DNA of 64,000 bases from Bacillus sp. Marseille-P3661 (GTDB lineage: Bacteria; Bacillota; Bacilli; Bacillales; Bacillaceae_J), in assembly GCF_900240995.1 (NCBI RefSeq), contig NZ_LT965954.1, forward strand, positions 967,135 through 1,031,134, in the 5' to 3' direction. The translations under genes were made by a program, and so were the position numbers. Below, one piece after another: positions 46,341 through 56,003 of the stretch (its first letter is position 1; every line of letters starts with the position of its first letter). The notes below the pieces were generated by a model. The model had not been told where the DNA came from. It did not search any database and worked only from the letters and a program-made list of their open reading frames with translations.

Positions 46341-47814
46341 ACGTACCGCAAAAGGTTCGGTATGGTCGTGTAGATTCTGGGGGCAGTGTGGCAAACTCTG
46401 CCTGTTCAGGAGAGTGCGCATAAGGCGATGATAGAACATTGAGCAGTCTATTCATAACGCTGTAATCACCGTTCTCCACTGCAGCTTTAAGGGCTTCTTC
46501 TACTCTGTGGTTACGAGGGATTACAGCAGGGTTATTGTTTTTCATTAACTTTACTGAATCATCTTTACATTCCTGCTGTCTCTCTAATCTTGCTTGCCAC
46601 CGCTCATGCCATTGCGTAAATTCTCCTTTTCCAAACAATACGGTACCTTCAAGTTTGTCAAAAGTTAAAGCAGTAAATGTATTTGTATAATCAGCACGAT
46701 GTGTTTCCATCAAACCAAGGAGAGCTTCAATAAGCGATTTATCCTCAGGTTCTTCATTAAATATTCCAAGCTTTGCTCGCATTCCTGTGAACCAATATTT
46801 ACTGAAGAGCTCTGGAAATTCTGAAATAGTATCCTGTGCTATTTTAACAGCTTCATCATCATCATCATGAAATAACGGCAAAAGTGTTTCAGCAAATCGC
46901 GCAAGATTCCATCCAGCAATCGGTGGCTGATTTCCGTAAGCATAGCGTCCTTGTGTATCAATTGAGCTAAAAACAGTTGATGGACTATAGGTATCCATGA
47001 AAGCACAAGGACCATAATCTATCGTTTCACCACTAACGGTCATGTTATCAGTATTCATTACCCCATGGATAAATCCAACAAGCTGCCATTTGGCTACTAG
47101 CGATGCTTGACGCTTCATCACTTCCTGAAGCAGTGAAAGATATGGATTATCATCAGTTTGAACGTCCGGATAATGGCGTCTTAAGGTATAATCGGCTAGA
47201 GCCCGAAGATCGTCAATTGTTCTCATGTTGGCTGCATATTGAAAAGTACCAACGCGAATATGACTTGCCGCAACCCTAGTCAAAATGGCACCCGGAAGAT
47301 AAGATTCTCGAACTATTGATTCACCAGTTGTCACCACCGCTAAACTTCGAGTGGTAGGTATACCAAGCGCATGCATGGCCTCACTTATAATGTATTCTCG
47401 CAACATCGGTCCAAGCGCTGCCCGTCCATCACCACCACGGGAATATGGGGTTCGACCTGATCCCTTAAGCTGAATATCAACTAGATTACCTTGTGGCGTA
47501 ATCTGCTCACCAAATAATAAAGCTCTTCCATCTCCTAACATTGTAAAATGCCCAAATTGATGTCCTGCATAAGCCTGCGCAAGTGGCGCAGCGCCTTCAG
47601 GTATCTCGTTTCCTGCAAGCACCGCTACACTTTCATCACTTTGGAGTGCTTGCTCATTTAACCCTAAGTTTTTTGCCAGCGGCATATTAAGAATAACCAA
47701 CTCGGGTGAGCTAACCGGGTTAAGTTCAACGTTCGAATAAAATGCTTTTGGCAATTGGGCATAACTATTATCTAAGTTCCATCCTGTTTCTATTGCATCT
47801 TTCCCCTTTGTCAT
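46339..47814 (-). CDS. selO: Protein adenylyltransferase SelO (YdiU)
   Basis: 491-residue pseudokinase-fold enzyme that transfers AMP to protein Ser/Thr/Tyr. Typical blocks are [60 protein letters not shown] and the metal site [23 protein letters not shown]. It ends F-C-G-T and then UGA followed directly by UAA. In eukaryotic SelO the C-terminus carries CxxU, so the UGA occupies the Sec position of that motif; it may be an ordinary stop with a back-up, and the stop region is also part of a repeat unit of array 3. GGAG before ATG. Confidence 0.93.
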   Translation of the reverse strand: MTKGKDAIETGWNLDNSYAQLPKAFYSNVELNPVSSPELVILNMPLAKNLGLNEQALQSDESVAVLAGNEIPEGAAPLAQAYAGHQFGHFTMLGDGRALLFGEQITPQGNLVDIQLKGSGRTPYSRGGDGRAALGPMLREYIISEAMHALGIPTTRSLAVVTTGESIVRESYLPGAILTRVAASHIRVGTFQYAANMRTIDDLRALADYTLRRHYPDVQTDDNPYLSLLQEVMKRQASLVAKWQLVGFIHGVMNTDNMTVSGETIDYGPCAFMDTYSPSTVFSSIDTQGRYAYGNQPPIAGWNLARFAETLLPLFHDDDDEAVKIAQDTISEFPELFSKYWFTGMRAKLGIFNEEPEDKSLIEALLGLMETHRADYTNTFTALTFDKLEGTVLFGKGEFTQWHERWQARLERQQECKDDSVKLMKNNNPAVIPRNHRVEEALKAAVENGDYSVMNRLLNVLSSPYAHSPEQAEFATLPPESTRPYRTFCGT

Positions 47815-47964
47815 TGTATCTCCTTTACATCATCTGTTTTATTAGAAATTTCTTGTAGAGACAAATTATAGAATATTACTAATTTAGTTAGCTGTTATTG
47901 TCTACATCTGCCTGAGTATTATACGCTACATCGCAAACCCAGTGGACTTACGTTTTAAGAAAAC

Positions 47965-50385
47965 TTAATGGTCACGGTTCACGATATAATTCAACAAATG
48001 ATTTAGAAAAGCTGTATTGCGCGGTACCTCTTGTAATGTTTCTATGGCCGCACAATAATGGTCCCACATTACTTTTCTCGCGTCATCCCTACCTAAAATG
48101 GAAACAAAGGTCGAATTATTATTTTCTGCATCTTTTCCAACATGCTTTCCCAGTACATTTAGATCACCTTCAACATCAAGTAAATCATCTTTTATTTGAA
48201 ACGCAACACCAGCATGATATGCATATTTTTTTAAAGCTCGTATTTCAAATTCCTCAGCCTGAGCAAGAATGGCTGGCATTATAAGTGATGCTTCAAATGC
48301 TAAACTTGTTTTATAAAACGAAAGCACATTCAATTGCTCTAGTGTCAATTGTTTCCCTTTAGATCCCAAGTCCATCCCCTGTCCCTTACACATTTCTGCT
48401 GTCACCTTTGTCGAATACTGAACTAGCTTAAGTACTGTGTTTGGGTCGAAATGCTCAAGTGATACTTGTTCCTCAATAGCTTTTTGAGTTAAAAAAAGAC
48501 CAGTCAACTCGGCTGTAGCTATGTTATAAACCTGATGCAGGGTTGGGCGACCTCTTCGAATAGGTGCATCATCTTGGGACGGCAAATCATCAAAAATGAG
48601 CGATGCAGTGTGCATATACTCCAATGACTTTAGTAATGGGATTATTTCTCGCTCATTTAATCCATATTCGTTAACACCCATAACCCAAGTAATAATTGGT
48701 CTTAAACGTTTTCCATCACCCGCAAGACTATAATTTGCAGCATCAATTATAGTGTCATTTATCAAAGGGACTTGCTCTACTTTTTGGATAGGTAAGATAC
48801 TATTAATCTGAGTTCGAACTGTTTCAATTGTCTCTAAGAAGGCTTCCTGCTCTTGCCGTTGATTTTTTAATATGGAAATAATATGGTCCCTTAACAATTT
48901 ATCGAAGAAATCCACATCATCCGCTTTTCGAACCATCTTTTGAATAAGTGTATTGAAATTTATATGACCAGATGAGAATAGCTGCATGACCTCATCGTAT
49001 TTTTTTGTTCCAATACGCTCTTTAAAACGTTTCAGACCGTTTATTGCACGATCTAAAATAACCTCACACGTTTTAGAATCTGAACCATAGACGTTATGAA
49101 TTAAATTCGAGATGACCATCCAGTATAATTCAAAAGGATTGATAAGATCCGATCGCTCTTCATGATATTTCAAATAATAGGTATAAGGTGTGACCGCACC
49201 ATCCTGCAAATCATCAAACATATCTGCAAAATCATCGGCAAGTTGATTGTATATACCATAGTAAAATGTTCGATTATCTATATCCTCATCTTCAGGAGCA
49301 CTAATGACGGTACGAACAATTAATCGGGAATAAGCGGATTTCAATATGATTGGTAAGTATAACTCTTCATTGCTGTAGTTGGCATACGATAACTTTTTAA
49401 CACGATCAACTTCCTGGGAGTGAAAAAACACATAAGCTTGCTCGAAAAATGATTGCAGTGTCTCTTGCCGCTGATTCTTCTTAATATACTCAAAAGCATC
49501 TCGAAGTTCGGAATGAATATACTCTATTAAATCTTTATTAGGTCCATTCCATTCGCCCAATTCAGGGACAGATCTAGTTATCAGAGTTGTCCGTATCAAA
49601 TCTGAATACCGTTGTTGCTCTAAATTTGATAATATTCCTGAGTCGAGAAGGTCATCAATGAAAGGATAAGTCAAACCATAGGAATAGCCAAGCCTAAGTG
49701 CCTTAACAAGTCTTTGTTTACGTTCTTCAGGGTCTGTATTCTCATCCATTTCTTCAAGCACGTTCATGATTATCCCAGCTATAATTTTTATCAGCTTCCG
49801 CTGAGCATGATCTGCATCCATACCTTTTGGAATGCGGGTGGACACAGTCTTAAGTTTTTCTATTAACCAGATGACAGAAGACTCGATGCCTTCCTTCTGA
49901 GCAATTCGATAAAGTCCAGCCATGCTAAAAGTCTCTACTTTATTAGTTTGTTCTGTTGCCGTAGATTGAAGCAGGTATTCTTTTAATTGATCTACTACAC
50001 GCCGAATCCTAGTTTGAGTATTAGGAGAATATAGTGCTTTGCCTAAGTCACGCATGAAAATATATGAAATACTCCGATCCAAATAAGAATCTAATTTACC
50101 TGAATAATTCAACCATTGAATATATTGATGATATGAATTAGAATCTTTCATGCCCTTACCTCGGCAAAAAAAGGATAAAAATGAATACCCATGAATATGG
50201 TTTTGTTTCCATGACTTTATGTCCTTTGTTAATAACGGAACATAGGTCTTTTGCATAACTTGGACATTAAGTAATTTAAAATAATGAGCGGCCTTCTGCT
50301 CAGCTATACGGTAACATTCATCAGCGCTTTTCACTAACTCCTCATTCATAATACACATACCTCTACTTACTATCTGTTTTGCCAT
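47965..50385 (-). CDS. Two-domain isoprenoid-synthase protein (polyprenyl synthase with isoprenoid-synthase-like N-terminal half)
   Basis: 806 residues, more than twice the size of a normal polyprenyl diphosphate synthase. The C-terminal part (about 530-806) is a classical trans-prenyltransferase: DDLPSQDDAPIRRGRPT (first Asp-rich motif at 599) and FQIKDDLLDVEGD (second at 733). The N-terminal 480 residues are all helical and contain two Asp-rich motifs of their own, DDLLD at 244-248 and DDFADMFDD at 384-392, suggesting a second isoprenoid-synthase fold, possibly a terpene cyclase or a degenerate prenyltransferase. The product is unknown. The start may be ATG 50385 (AAGGT upstream) or ATG 50349 (AGAGGT upstream). 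No terpene-tailoring genes are adjacent. Confidence 0.75.
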   Translation of the reverse strand: MAKQIVSRGMCIMNEELVKSADECYRIAEQKAAHYFKLLNVQVMQKTYVPLLTKDIKSWKQNHIHGYSFLSFFCRGKGMKDSNSYHQYIQWLNYSGKLDSYLDRSISYIFMRDLGKALYSPNTQTRIRRVVDQLKEYLLQSTATEQTNKVETFSMAGLYRIAQKEGIESSVIWLIEKLKTVSTRIPKGMDADHAQRKLIKIIAGIIMNVLEEMDENTDPEERKQRLVKALRLGYSYGLTYPFIDDLLDSGILSNLEQQRYSDLIRTTLITRSVPELGEWNGPNKDLIEYIHSELRDAFEYIKKNQRQETLQSFFEQAYVFFHSQEVDRVKKLSYANYSNEELYLPIILKSAYSRLIVRTVISAPEDEDIDNRTFYYGIYNQLADDFADMFDDLQDGAVTPYTYYLKYHEERSDLINPFELYWMVISNLIHNVYGSDSKTCEVILDRAINGLKRFKERIGTKKYDEVMQLFSSGHINFNTLIQKMVRKADDVDFFDKLLRDHIISILKNQRQEQEAFLETIETVRTQINSILPIQKVEQVPLINDTIIDAANYSLAGDGKRLRPIITWVMGVNEYGLNEREIIPLLKSLEYMHTASLIFDDLPSQDDAPIRRGRPTLHQVYNIATAELTGLFLTQKAIEEQVSLEHFDPNTVLKLVQYSTKVTAEMCKGQGMDLGSKGKQLTLEQLNVLSFYKTSLAFEASLIMPAILAQAEEFEIRALKKYAYHAGVAFQIKDDLLDVEGDLNVLGKHVGKDAENNNSTFVSILGRDDARKVMWDHYCAAIETLQEVPRNTAFLNHLLNYIVNRDH

Positions 50386-50535
50386 GCCATCAGACCTTAA
50401 TATTAAAAAAGCCGTTCTTTAAACCCTATTTTAAATATAATCCAAAAATAACATATTAATTCCCAGATTGCTTAATATATACATTCTAATATCGCAAAAA
50501 AGGTAACCTGTAACTTTTAGTGTAAAAATAAAAAT

Positions 50536-50558
50536 CCCCTCAATGCCATGTTGAGGGG
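50536..50558 (-). terminator. Terminator of DUF3231 copy 3
   Basis: CCCCTCAA / TTGAGGGG stem, 7-nt loop, and ATTTTTATTTTT on the minus strand right after the gene. Confidence 0.88.
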
Positions 50559-50573
50559 ACCCTTCATTAGATA

Positions 50574-51572
50574 TTACATATTGGTTTTATTAAGTATTTC
50601 CTTTCGATTTGGTGCCTGTGGTGGCTCTTCTAACCACCCATTTTGAATCATTATATGGGCCCCATCCTGTGCATATAAAGCAATTTCAATAGATAACCGC
50701 TGATAGTTTAATGCGATGTCATATCGTAAACTTGCTGTTGATGCAGTTGAATAATTTCCTTGTCCAGTTGCAGACAGAACTGACATTAGGAAAGTTATTA
50801 ACCGATCTGAAAAAACTGGAATTGTCGAATTAGTAACATAGTATTCTGACCCCATCGGAGGTATAATATCTGAATCTTCCAATGTTTTAGCGAAGATTTT
50901 TATATGCTTGTGAGATATTTGTCTACCTCGCTCCATATAATTTTGAATATCCTTTGATCTCGTTGTTTGCGCAAAGCTTTTACATACCATTTCTCCAATA
51001 GTATTCGTTTTTATATTTTCAAAAAGATGGGTAACTTCTATCATATTTAAAATTCTTTTTTGAAAAGCACTTAAATATTTCTTGGATTCAACATACTCCA
51101 CATCGTCTTGCACATCAATATGTGGCGGGCGTATATAAATCCCTTTTGATAAAGCAGTATCAACAGCCATATTAAACAATTGCATCGTAGCCTTCGTACT
51201 TTCATCAAAAAATTCCCTTAAATCCTTTCTTGTCGACACAGCTAAAGATGCCCCGTGTGCAACGATTCCTGCTTTACCCAAGTTTTCAATAAACGCAAGC
51301 ATAAAAGTATCTGAATATAATCTAGGTGCCGTTAAATCTACATCCGCTTCGGAAAATCCATTAGGGTGTGGCAACTTTTCAGTTTTAAAAAGCAAGCTTG
51401 TATCTTCCATCACTTTTTTTGCAATATCTAAAGCATATTGGACGACAAGCTTTATATCCTCGTCCTCTACGATATGTAAAAAATAACTTAATATTTGTAC
51501 TGACATACTATTTTGTATATATTGAGTCCAAAGAGCCCCGATTTCATTAGCGGTCACATCAATTTTTTTCAA
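50574..51572 (-). CDS. DUF3231 protein, copy 3
   Basis: 332 residues with two tandem DUF3231 repeats: IGALWTQYIQNSMSVQILSYF at the start, HPNGFSEADVDL, RLYSDTFML and IYIRPPHI in the first half, and IPVFSDRLITFL and LEEPPQAPNRK in the second. Paralog of 5409-6425 and 16339-17358, from which it differs widely, so the duplications are not recent. TTG start after GGGGGG. Monocistronic. Confidence 0.85.
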   Translation of the reverse strand: MKKIDVTANEIGALWTQYIQNSMSVQILSYFLHIVEDEDIKLVVQYALDIAKKVMEDTSLLFKTEKLPHPNGFSEADVDLTAPRLYSDTFMLAFIENLGKAGIVAHGASLAVSTRKDLREFFDESTKATMQLFNMAVDTALSKGIYIRPPHIDVQDDVEYVESKKYLSAFQKRILNMIEVTHLFENIKTNTIGEMVCKSFAQTTRSKDIQNYMERGRQISHKHIKIFAKTLEDSDIIPPMGSEYYVTNSTIPVFSDRLITFLMSVLSATGQGNYSTASTASLRYDIALNYQRLSIEIALYAQDGAHIMIQNGWLEEPPQAPNRKEILNKTNM

Positions 51573-51783
51573 ATTATCCCCCCTAATATATGATAATGGT
51601 ATTATTCCAACAATTTACTCTTTTATGATTAAGTAAAAGAGATTTAGATAGACAACCTATTCCTTATGGATTGCCTAAGAAATCCGCTCTTTATACACCT
51701 GTTGTTGTGATACCAACGTAACCTTGTACAACTAATCGCTTTCGCATATTAATAAGGGGACTCTACAAAAAAATACATAGAAA

Positions 51784-51810
51784 AACCCTTCAATACAAAT
51801 ATGAAGGGTT
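51784..51810 (-). terminator. Terminator of the TetR/SDR operon
   Basis: AACCCTTCA / TGAAGGGTT, 9-bp perfect stem, followed on the minus strand by TTTTCTATG. Confidence 0.8.
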
Positions 51811-51834
51811 ATGTGCTTTGATTAGACACGTGAA

Positions 51835-52773
51835 TCAATCAAGATTGCGAACCATCTGCTCAATAGTTTGTTTAATACCTTCTTTATAAGGGGTTCTTGG
51901 TATACTATTAATGGCCTGTTCCAGTTTCTTTCCATCTAATACAACGGGATCTTCCGTTAAATAGGACAATTCCACAACTTCACGCATCATTTTATCAAAT
52001 AAACCGATGAACATGATCATCGCCTTTGAAACCGTTCCTACCTTTTTTTTATAACCTGTATGTTCCCGCAAGTATGCTATAATCTCATCACCTGTAATTA
52101 CACCGCTCCCAGGTATATTCCAGTTTTGTCCGTATGCGGAATCGCTTAACGCCAATTGAACTAATGCTTTTGCTCCATCGGGTGTAAAAATGTACTCTCT
52201 TGCAATCTTACGATCCCCCACAAACATAGATCTTTTATTTTTTACTACGTTCTCAAAAGTATAGTTTAATATTGTATTAGTTGCATTTGGGCCATAAAAG
52301 TCAGGAAAGTGTGCAATAAGAACAGGAAGATTTGATTGTTTAGCCATTTCTTCCAATTCTAAACGAATTTTACCCTTTTTCGTATGAGGTTTTTTAGGGA
52401 TTTGCTCTGATACTAAATGACCAGGATTACGTCCATAAGCATAAATATTGTCAACTATTACAAGTTTAGCATTCACGTGTTTTACTGTTTCCAGAATATT
52501 ACTCATTACCACTGGGAGGTTCTTTTCCCACTCCGGATAAGGAATATTCATTGCATGAAAGACGGTATCCACACCAGCTGCAGTTTCTTTTAGACTTTCT
52601 AAATCAAAGACATTTCCAGATACAATCGTAACCTTCTCCTCATTTTTAAAAAGCTTATGAAGCTTTTCTTCACTGCGAGCAAGAGCAACGACGTCAATTT
52701 CTCTTTGAACCAATTCCTTTACGATTGAATAGCCCATTCCACCGGATGCTCCTAATACTAATACCTTTTTCAT
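51835..52773 (-). CDS. NAD(P)-binding SDR-family protein
   Basis: 312-residue atypical/extended short-chain dehydrogenase with VLGASGGMGYSIVKEL at the N-terminus, DNIYAYGRNPGHLV in the active-site region and an HFPDFYGP motif as in NAD-dependent epimerase-like proteins. The exact reaction is unknown. It lies 48 bases downstream of a TetR regulator on the same strand with a candidate operator between, so it is probably the regulated partner. Confidence 0.82.
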   Translation of the reverse strand: MKKVLVLGASGGMGYSIVKELVQREIDVVALARSEEKLHKLFKNEEKVTIVSGNVFDLESLKETAAGVDTVFHAMNIPYPEWEKNLPVVMSNILETVKHVNAKLVIVDNIYAYGRNPGHLVSEQIPKKPHTKKGKIRLELEEMAKQSNLPVLIAHFPDFYGPNATNTILNYTFENVVKNKRSMFVGDRKIAREYIFTPDGAKALVQLALSDSAYGQNWNIPGSGVITGDEIIAYLREHTGYKKKVGTVSKAMIMFIGLFDKMMREVVELSYLTEDPVVLDGKKLEQAINSIPRTPYKEGIKQTIEQMVRNLD

Positions 52774-52790
52774 CTTAACCCCTCCATTAT

Positions 52791-52805
52791 TTAACCATCG
52801 GTCAA
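52791..52805 (-). promoter_or_regulatory. Candidate TetR operator between tetR-like and SDR genes
   Basis: TTAACC, 3 nt, GGTCAA. A closely related site (TTAACC, 3 nt, GTTCAA) lies upstream of the TetR gene at 53420-53434. Confidence 0.5.
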
Positions 52806-52821
52806 TTAATCACAAAAAAAA

Positions 52822-53397
52822 TCACTTTCCTATCAATGCTTTTAATATAAAATTAACATGTATATCAGCTAATGTCCTCACATCCTCAAATGTTTGACCA
52901 CTTCTGCAATAATGAGAAACAAGTCCATGCAGGGAAAGGAAGGCTGACCAAATTTCTGTTACGCCAACTTGATTGTCACATAGTGAGTAAACTGCTTTCG
53001 CAAACTTTTCATAGCTTAGATTCGGCTCCTGTTGCTGAAAGCTTTTCAAATCCTCATCTTTAATAAGAAACATAATTTCATAATGACTTTGATTGGTAAG
53101 GCCAAACTCAATAAATCCCAATAACAGCTCCCTAAGCTTACTATAGTTATCTAAGGGTTTACTCATGACATCTTCTAATTCCTGATCTAGTAAGTAAAAG
53201 TCTTCTTTCACTAAGGCATAAAACAAATCTGCTTTGTTTTTGAAATGATAGTAGATCGCCCCGTGACTATAATTCAACTTTTTAGAAATTTGCCTCATTG
53301 AAACATGATCGTAACCATTTTTGAGAAACAATTCTCGTGCTGTTTCCATTATTACTTTTCGTGATAGTTCTTGTTCCACTGCTTTTCTTGGTGACAT
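52822..53397 (-). CDS. TetR/AcrR-family regulator
   Basis: 191 residues; N-terminal helix-turn-helix (about 12-60, ARELFLKNGYDHVSMRQISKKLNYSHGAIYYHFKNKADLFYAL) and an all-helical ligand domain. Probably represses itself and the downstream SDR gene through the two similar sites at 52791 and 53420. Ligand unknown. GAGGG before ATG. Confidence 0.9.
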   Translation of the reverse strand: MSPRKAVEQELSRKVIMETARELFLKNGYDHVSMRQISKKLNYSHGAIYYHFKNKADLFYALVKEDFYLLDQELEDVMSKPLDNYSKLRELLLGFIEFGLTNQSHYEIMFLIKDEDLKSFQQQEPNLSYEKFAKAVYSLCDNQVGVTEIWSAFLSLHGLVSHYCRSGQTFEDVRTLADIHVNFILKALIGK

Positions 53398-53419
53398 TTT
53401 AATCCCTCATCAAATTTTA

Positions 53420-53434
53420 TTAACCACTGTTCAA
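53420..53434 (-). promoter_or_regulatory. Candidate TetR operator upstream of the regulator gene
   Basis: TTAACC, 3 nt, GTTCAA, 22 bases before the TetR start, similar to the site at 52791-52805. Confidence 0.5.
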
Positions 53435-53953
53435 TAATAGTATATAAAAATTGGCTATTTTTGTAAATGTCATTTTATTAATTTACAGGTGCAAAACATT
53501 AGTATTTAAATAAGGAATACAGTATCCGATTTAAATTTTCATATTTATCAGTGTTGCAATGTGCACATTTTGTTACTTTAATTGGTATCTCGATATAGAA
53601 ATATATGTAAATTTATGTGTTCACAACTTTTGACCCCGATTGCTGTTTTTTTCTTGAGAAACGATTTATTTACAAGAATATAGAAATACCCATAAGCAAA
53701 GTTCAATTTTAAGGTGCAGGTATAATGAAAACGTATTCTGTTCAAAAAATTTTCAGTCATAATCAGCAGAATTATCACAACATTATTTTGCAACAAGCTA
53801 ATACCATAGTATATAATATTAAAAGAATAATAGTTTTGAAATGTCGTTTAAAATTATTATCGAATATTAAATGCAGTAATTCATGCTATTAAAATTCTGA
53901 AAAGTGTAAAAACGAGAGGAGGTAGTTAAGGATTTTCCTTAACACACAGCAAG
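53435..53953. other. Roughly 520-base leader region of the antiporter gene
   Basis: AT-rich, no convincing gene: a 72-codon minus-strand frame at 53578-53796 has no ribosome binding site and no gene-like composition. I looked for a c-di-AMP (ydaO) riboswitch, frequent before potassium transporters, and did not find its conserved blocks. The only clear structure is the hairpin at 53925-53943. Confidence 0.5.
53925..53943 (+). promoter_or_regulatory. Hairpin between ribosome binding site and start of the antiporter gene
   Basis: AGAGGAGG (53915-53922) is 31 bases from the ATG at 53954, but GTTAAGGA / TCCTTAAC (8-bp perfect stem, 3-nt loop) lies in between. When folded it would shorten the effective distance to about 12-14 bases. 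No other ribosome binding site is near the ATG. Confidence 0.55.
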
Positions 53954-55204
53954 ATGAATATTTTGGATTCAATTGTAAACTCAGTACAGGAAGCAAGTGG
54001 CTTTTATTTCCTTTTTGAATTAGCTGTAATTATCTTCGCAGTAAAATTGTTTGGACATCTTAGCACAAAAATTGGACAACCTTCTGTTTTCGGAAAGTTA
54101 CTTGTTGGTATTATTCTAGGGCCCTCACTTTTAAACATTATTCATCCGAATGCATTAATTTCTGAATTGGCTGAAGTTGGGGTTATTCTATTAATGTTCT
54201 TAGCAGGTTTGGAGACAGATTTAAAAGAATTCAAGAAAAATGCATTTGCGTCGACAACAGTTGCTATTGGTGGCGTTATCCTTCCATTCCTTGGTGGTAT
54301 GGGGTTATCAATGATTTTCGGATTTGAGACAAACGTAGCGATTTACGTTGGGGTATTATTAGTAGCTACAAGCGTTAGTATCTCTGTTCAAACATTACGC
54401 GAACTAGGAAAGTTAAAAACTAGAGAAGGAGTCACTATTCTTGGTGCTGCTGTTCTAGATGACGTTTTAGGTATTATTATTTTATCAGCAGTATTAGGAT
54501 TATCTGCAGGTAGTGCAGCTGGTGCTGGCGGAATCGGTGCTTTAGCGTTCCTAATCGTAAAAATTGCTCTATTCTTTGTAATCGCTATCGCAATCGGTTA
54601 TTATGTTTTACCTATGGCATTAAAAGTATTTCAACGTTTTCAAGTTACTGAAACATTGTTAGCGTTTTCTGTTATCGTTGCCATGCTATTTGCATACATG
54701 GGCGAAATTTTTGGCGTAGCTGGGATTGTCGGCTCTTACGTGTGTGGTCTGATGTTAAGCTTAACTCCACATAGAGAAGAAATGACACATAAGGTTGAAT
54801 CTTTTAGTTTTCCATTTTTCGTTCCGCTTTTCTTTGTAAATATCGGACTTGTAGCTAACTTTAAAGAAATTAATCCATCTATTATCTGGTTTGGAGTATT
54901 GCTAGTTATTGTTGCTATTCTTGGAAAAATATTCGGTTGTGCTTTAGGCGCTAAAGTTGCAAAATTTAGTAATGCAAGTTCATTTGGTATAGGTGCAGGA
55001 ATGGTTGCACGTGGTGAAGTAGGTTTAATTATTGCAATGATTGGAATCGAGCGTGGCATTATTACAAATGATCTTTTCAGTGCTGCAATTATTGTCGTTA
55101 TTGCAACTACCCTTGCAACGCCACCACTTATTAAGCTACTAATGAAAGATGACAATAACAGCAAAACAAATATCGAATCGTCGTCTACTGCAGTAAATTC
55201 TTAA
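53954..55204 (+). CDS. Monovalent cation:proton antiporter, CPA2 (KefB/GerN-like)
   Basis: 416-residue antiporter with 12-13 membrane helices. Family features are GVILLMFLAGLETDLKEF in helix 3, ILGAAVLDDVLGIIILSAVLG (ion-binding Asp pair) and GMVARGEVGLIIAMIGIERGI near the end. Exchanges Na+ or K+ for H+; GerN-type members act in spore germination, but there is no regulatory RCK domain or germination cluster to decide. Unusual translation start context (see the hairpin entry). Confidence 0.9.
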   Translation: MNILDSIVNSVQEASGFYFLFELAVIIFAVKLFGHLSTKIGQPSVFGKLLVGIILGPSLLNIIHPNALISELAEVGVILLMFLAGLETDLKEFKKNAFASTTVAIGGVILPFLGGMGLSMIFGFETNVAIYVGVLLVATSVSISVQTLRELGKLKTREGVTILGAAVLDDVLGIIILSAVLGLSAGSAAGAGGIGALAFLIVKIALFFVIAIAIGYYVLPMALKVFQRFQVTETLLAFSVIVAMLFAYMGEIFGVAGIVGSYVCGLMLSLTPHREEMTHKVESFSFPFFVPLFFVNIGLVANFKEINPSIIWFGVLLVIVAILGKIFGCALGAKVAKFSNASSFGIGAGMVARGEVGLIIAMIGIERGIITNDLFSAAIIVVIATTLATPPLIKLLMKDDNNSKTNIESSSTAVNS

Positions 55205-55283
55205 ATTAATTGGCCATAATTGCAAACTAAGATGCAGCTAAGGCTTTTGATACTATAGATTTAAACCTTTTTAAGGAATAAAT

Positions 55284-55308
55284 AGTCCACACCGATTTGG
55301 TGTGGACT
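55284..55308 (+). terminator. Terminator of the antiporter gene
   Basis: AGTCCACACC / GGTGTGGACT, 10-bp stem followed by TATTTTAT; also serves the converging trp operon end. Confidence 0.88.
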
Positions 55309-55325
55309 TATTTTATCTAATTCAA

Positions 55326-56003
55326 TTAATCAACCGCTTGGCAGCATCTTAAAAACTCCGTAATCTTCTCCGCATCCTTCTTACCTGGTATTACTTCAAC
55401 CCCTGTTAAAACATCAACTGCATAGGGTTGTACATCATCAATGAGAGCTTGAATGTTCATTGGATTAAGGCCACCGGCAAGTATTACAGGCAAGGAACTT
55501 TCCCGCTGAATCGTTTGAAAAGCCGATAAATTGACCATTACACCTGTTCCGCCTGGCATTGACTCTGTATAGGAATCTACTATTATAGCCGAAATACCTG
55601 ACGTCGAAAGTGCTTTTGCTGCCTGAACTGGATCTCTTATTTCAAAGTCACAGTTGCCATTACTGTCAATACGCAACGCTTTAGTTGTCTGAATTCCCTT
55701 TGACCGTAACTGACTTGCAATCTCTTCAACATCAGCTAACGTTTCTTTATAATGTAATTGAACAATATTGGGATTAGTTTTATTCGCTATATCTATGACC
55801 TTTTCAACTGTCCCCCCCGTTACTATGCAAGTATCAACAAGTGGTGGAACGCATTGAATTAGGTTTCTTGCTTCTTCATGAGTTAAGTTCCACGGAACAG
55901 GTAATGGGTATTCTACAACCAAACCAACCATATGAACTCCCGCTTGTACACATAAATTTACATCTTCCTCATTCATTAAACCGCATATTTTAACTCTTGT
56001 CAT
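55326..56003 (-). CDS. trpF: Phosphoribosylanthranilate isomerase
   Basis: 225-residue (beta/alpha)8 enzyme, third step of tryptophan synthesis after anthranilate. Begins RVKICGLMNEEDV with the catalytic Cys and contains ILAGGLNPMNIQ and AVDVLTGVEV at the phosphate site. Last gene of the operon; its start overlaps the trpC stop by 4 bases. Confidence 0.93.
   Translation of the reverse strand: MTRVKICGLMNEEDVNLCVQAGVHMVGLVVEYPLPVPWNLTHEEARNLIQCVPPLVDTCIVTGGTVEKVIDIANKTNPNIVQLHYKETLADVEEIASQLRSKGIQTTKALRIDSNGNCDFEIRDPVQAAKALSTSGISAIIVDSYTESMPGGTGVMVNLSAFQTIQRESSLPVILAGGLNPMNIQALIDDVQPYAVDVLTGVEVIPGKKDAEKITEFLRCCQAVD

Noticed and set aside
53578-53796. 72-codon minus-strand frame in the antiporter leader
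   Set aside because: No ribosome binding site, low-complexity AT-rich composition, no family pattern.
53435-53953. c-di-AMP (ydaO) or other known riboswitch before the antiporter gene
   Set aside because: The conserved sequence blocks could not be found on either strand.
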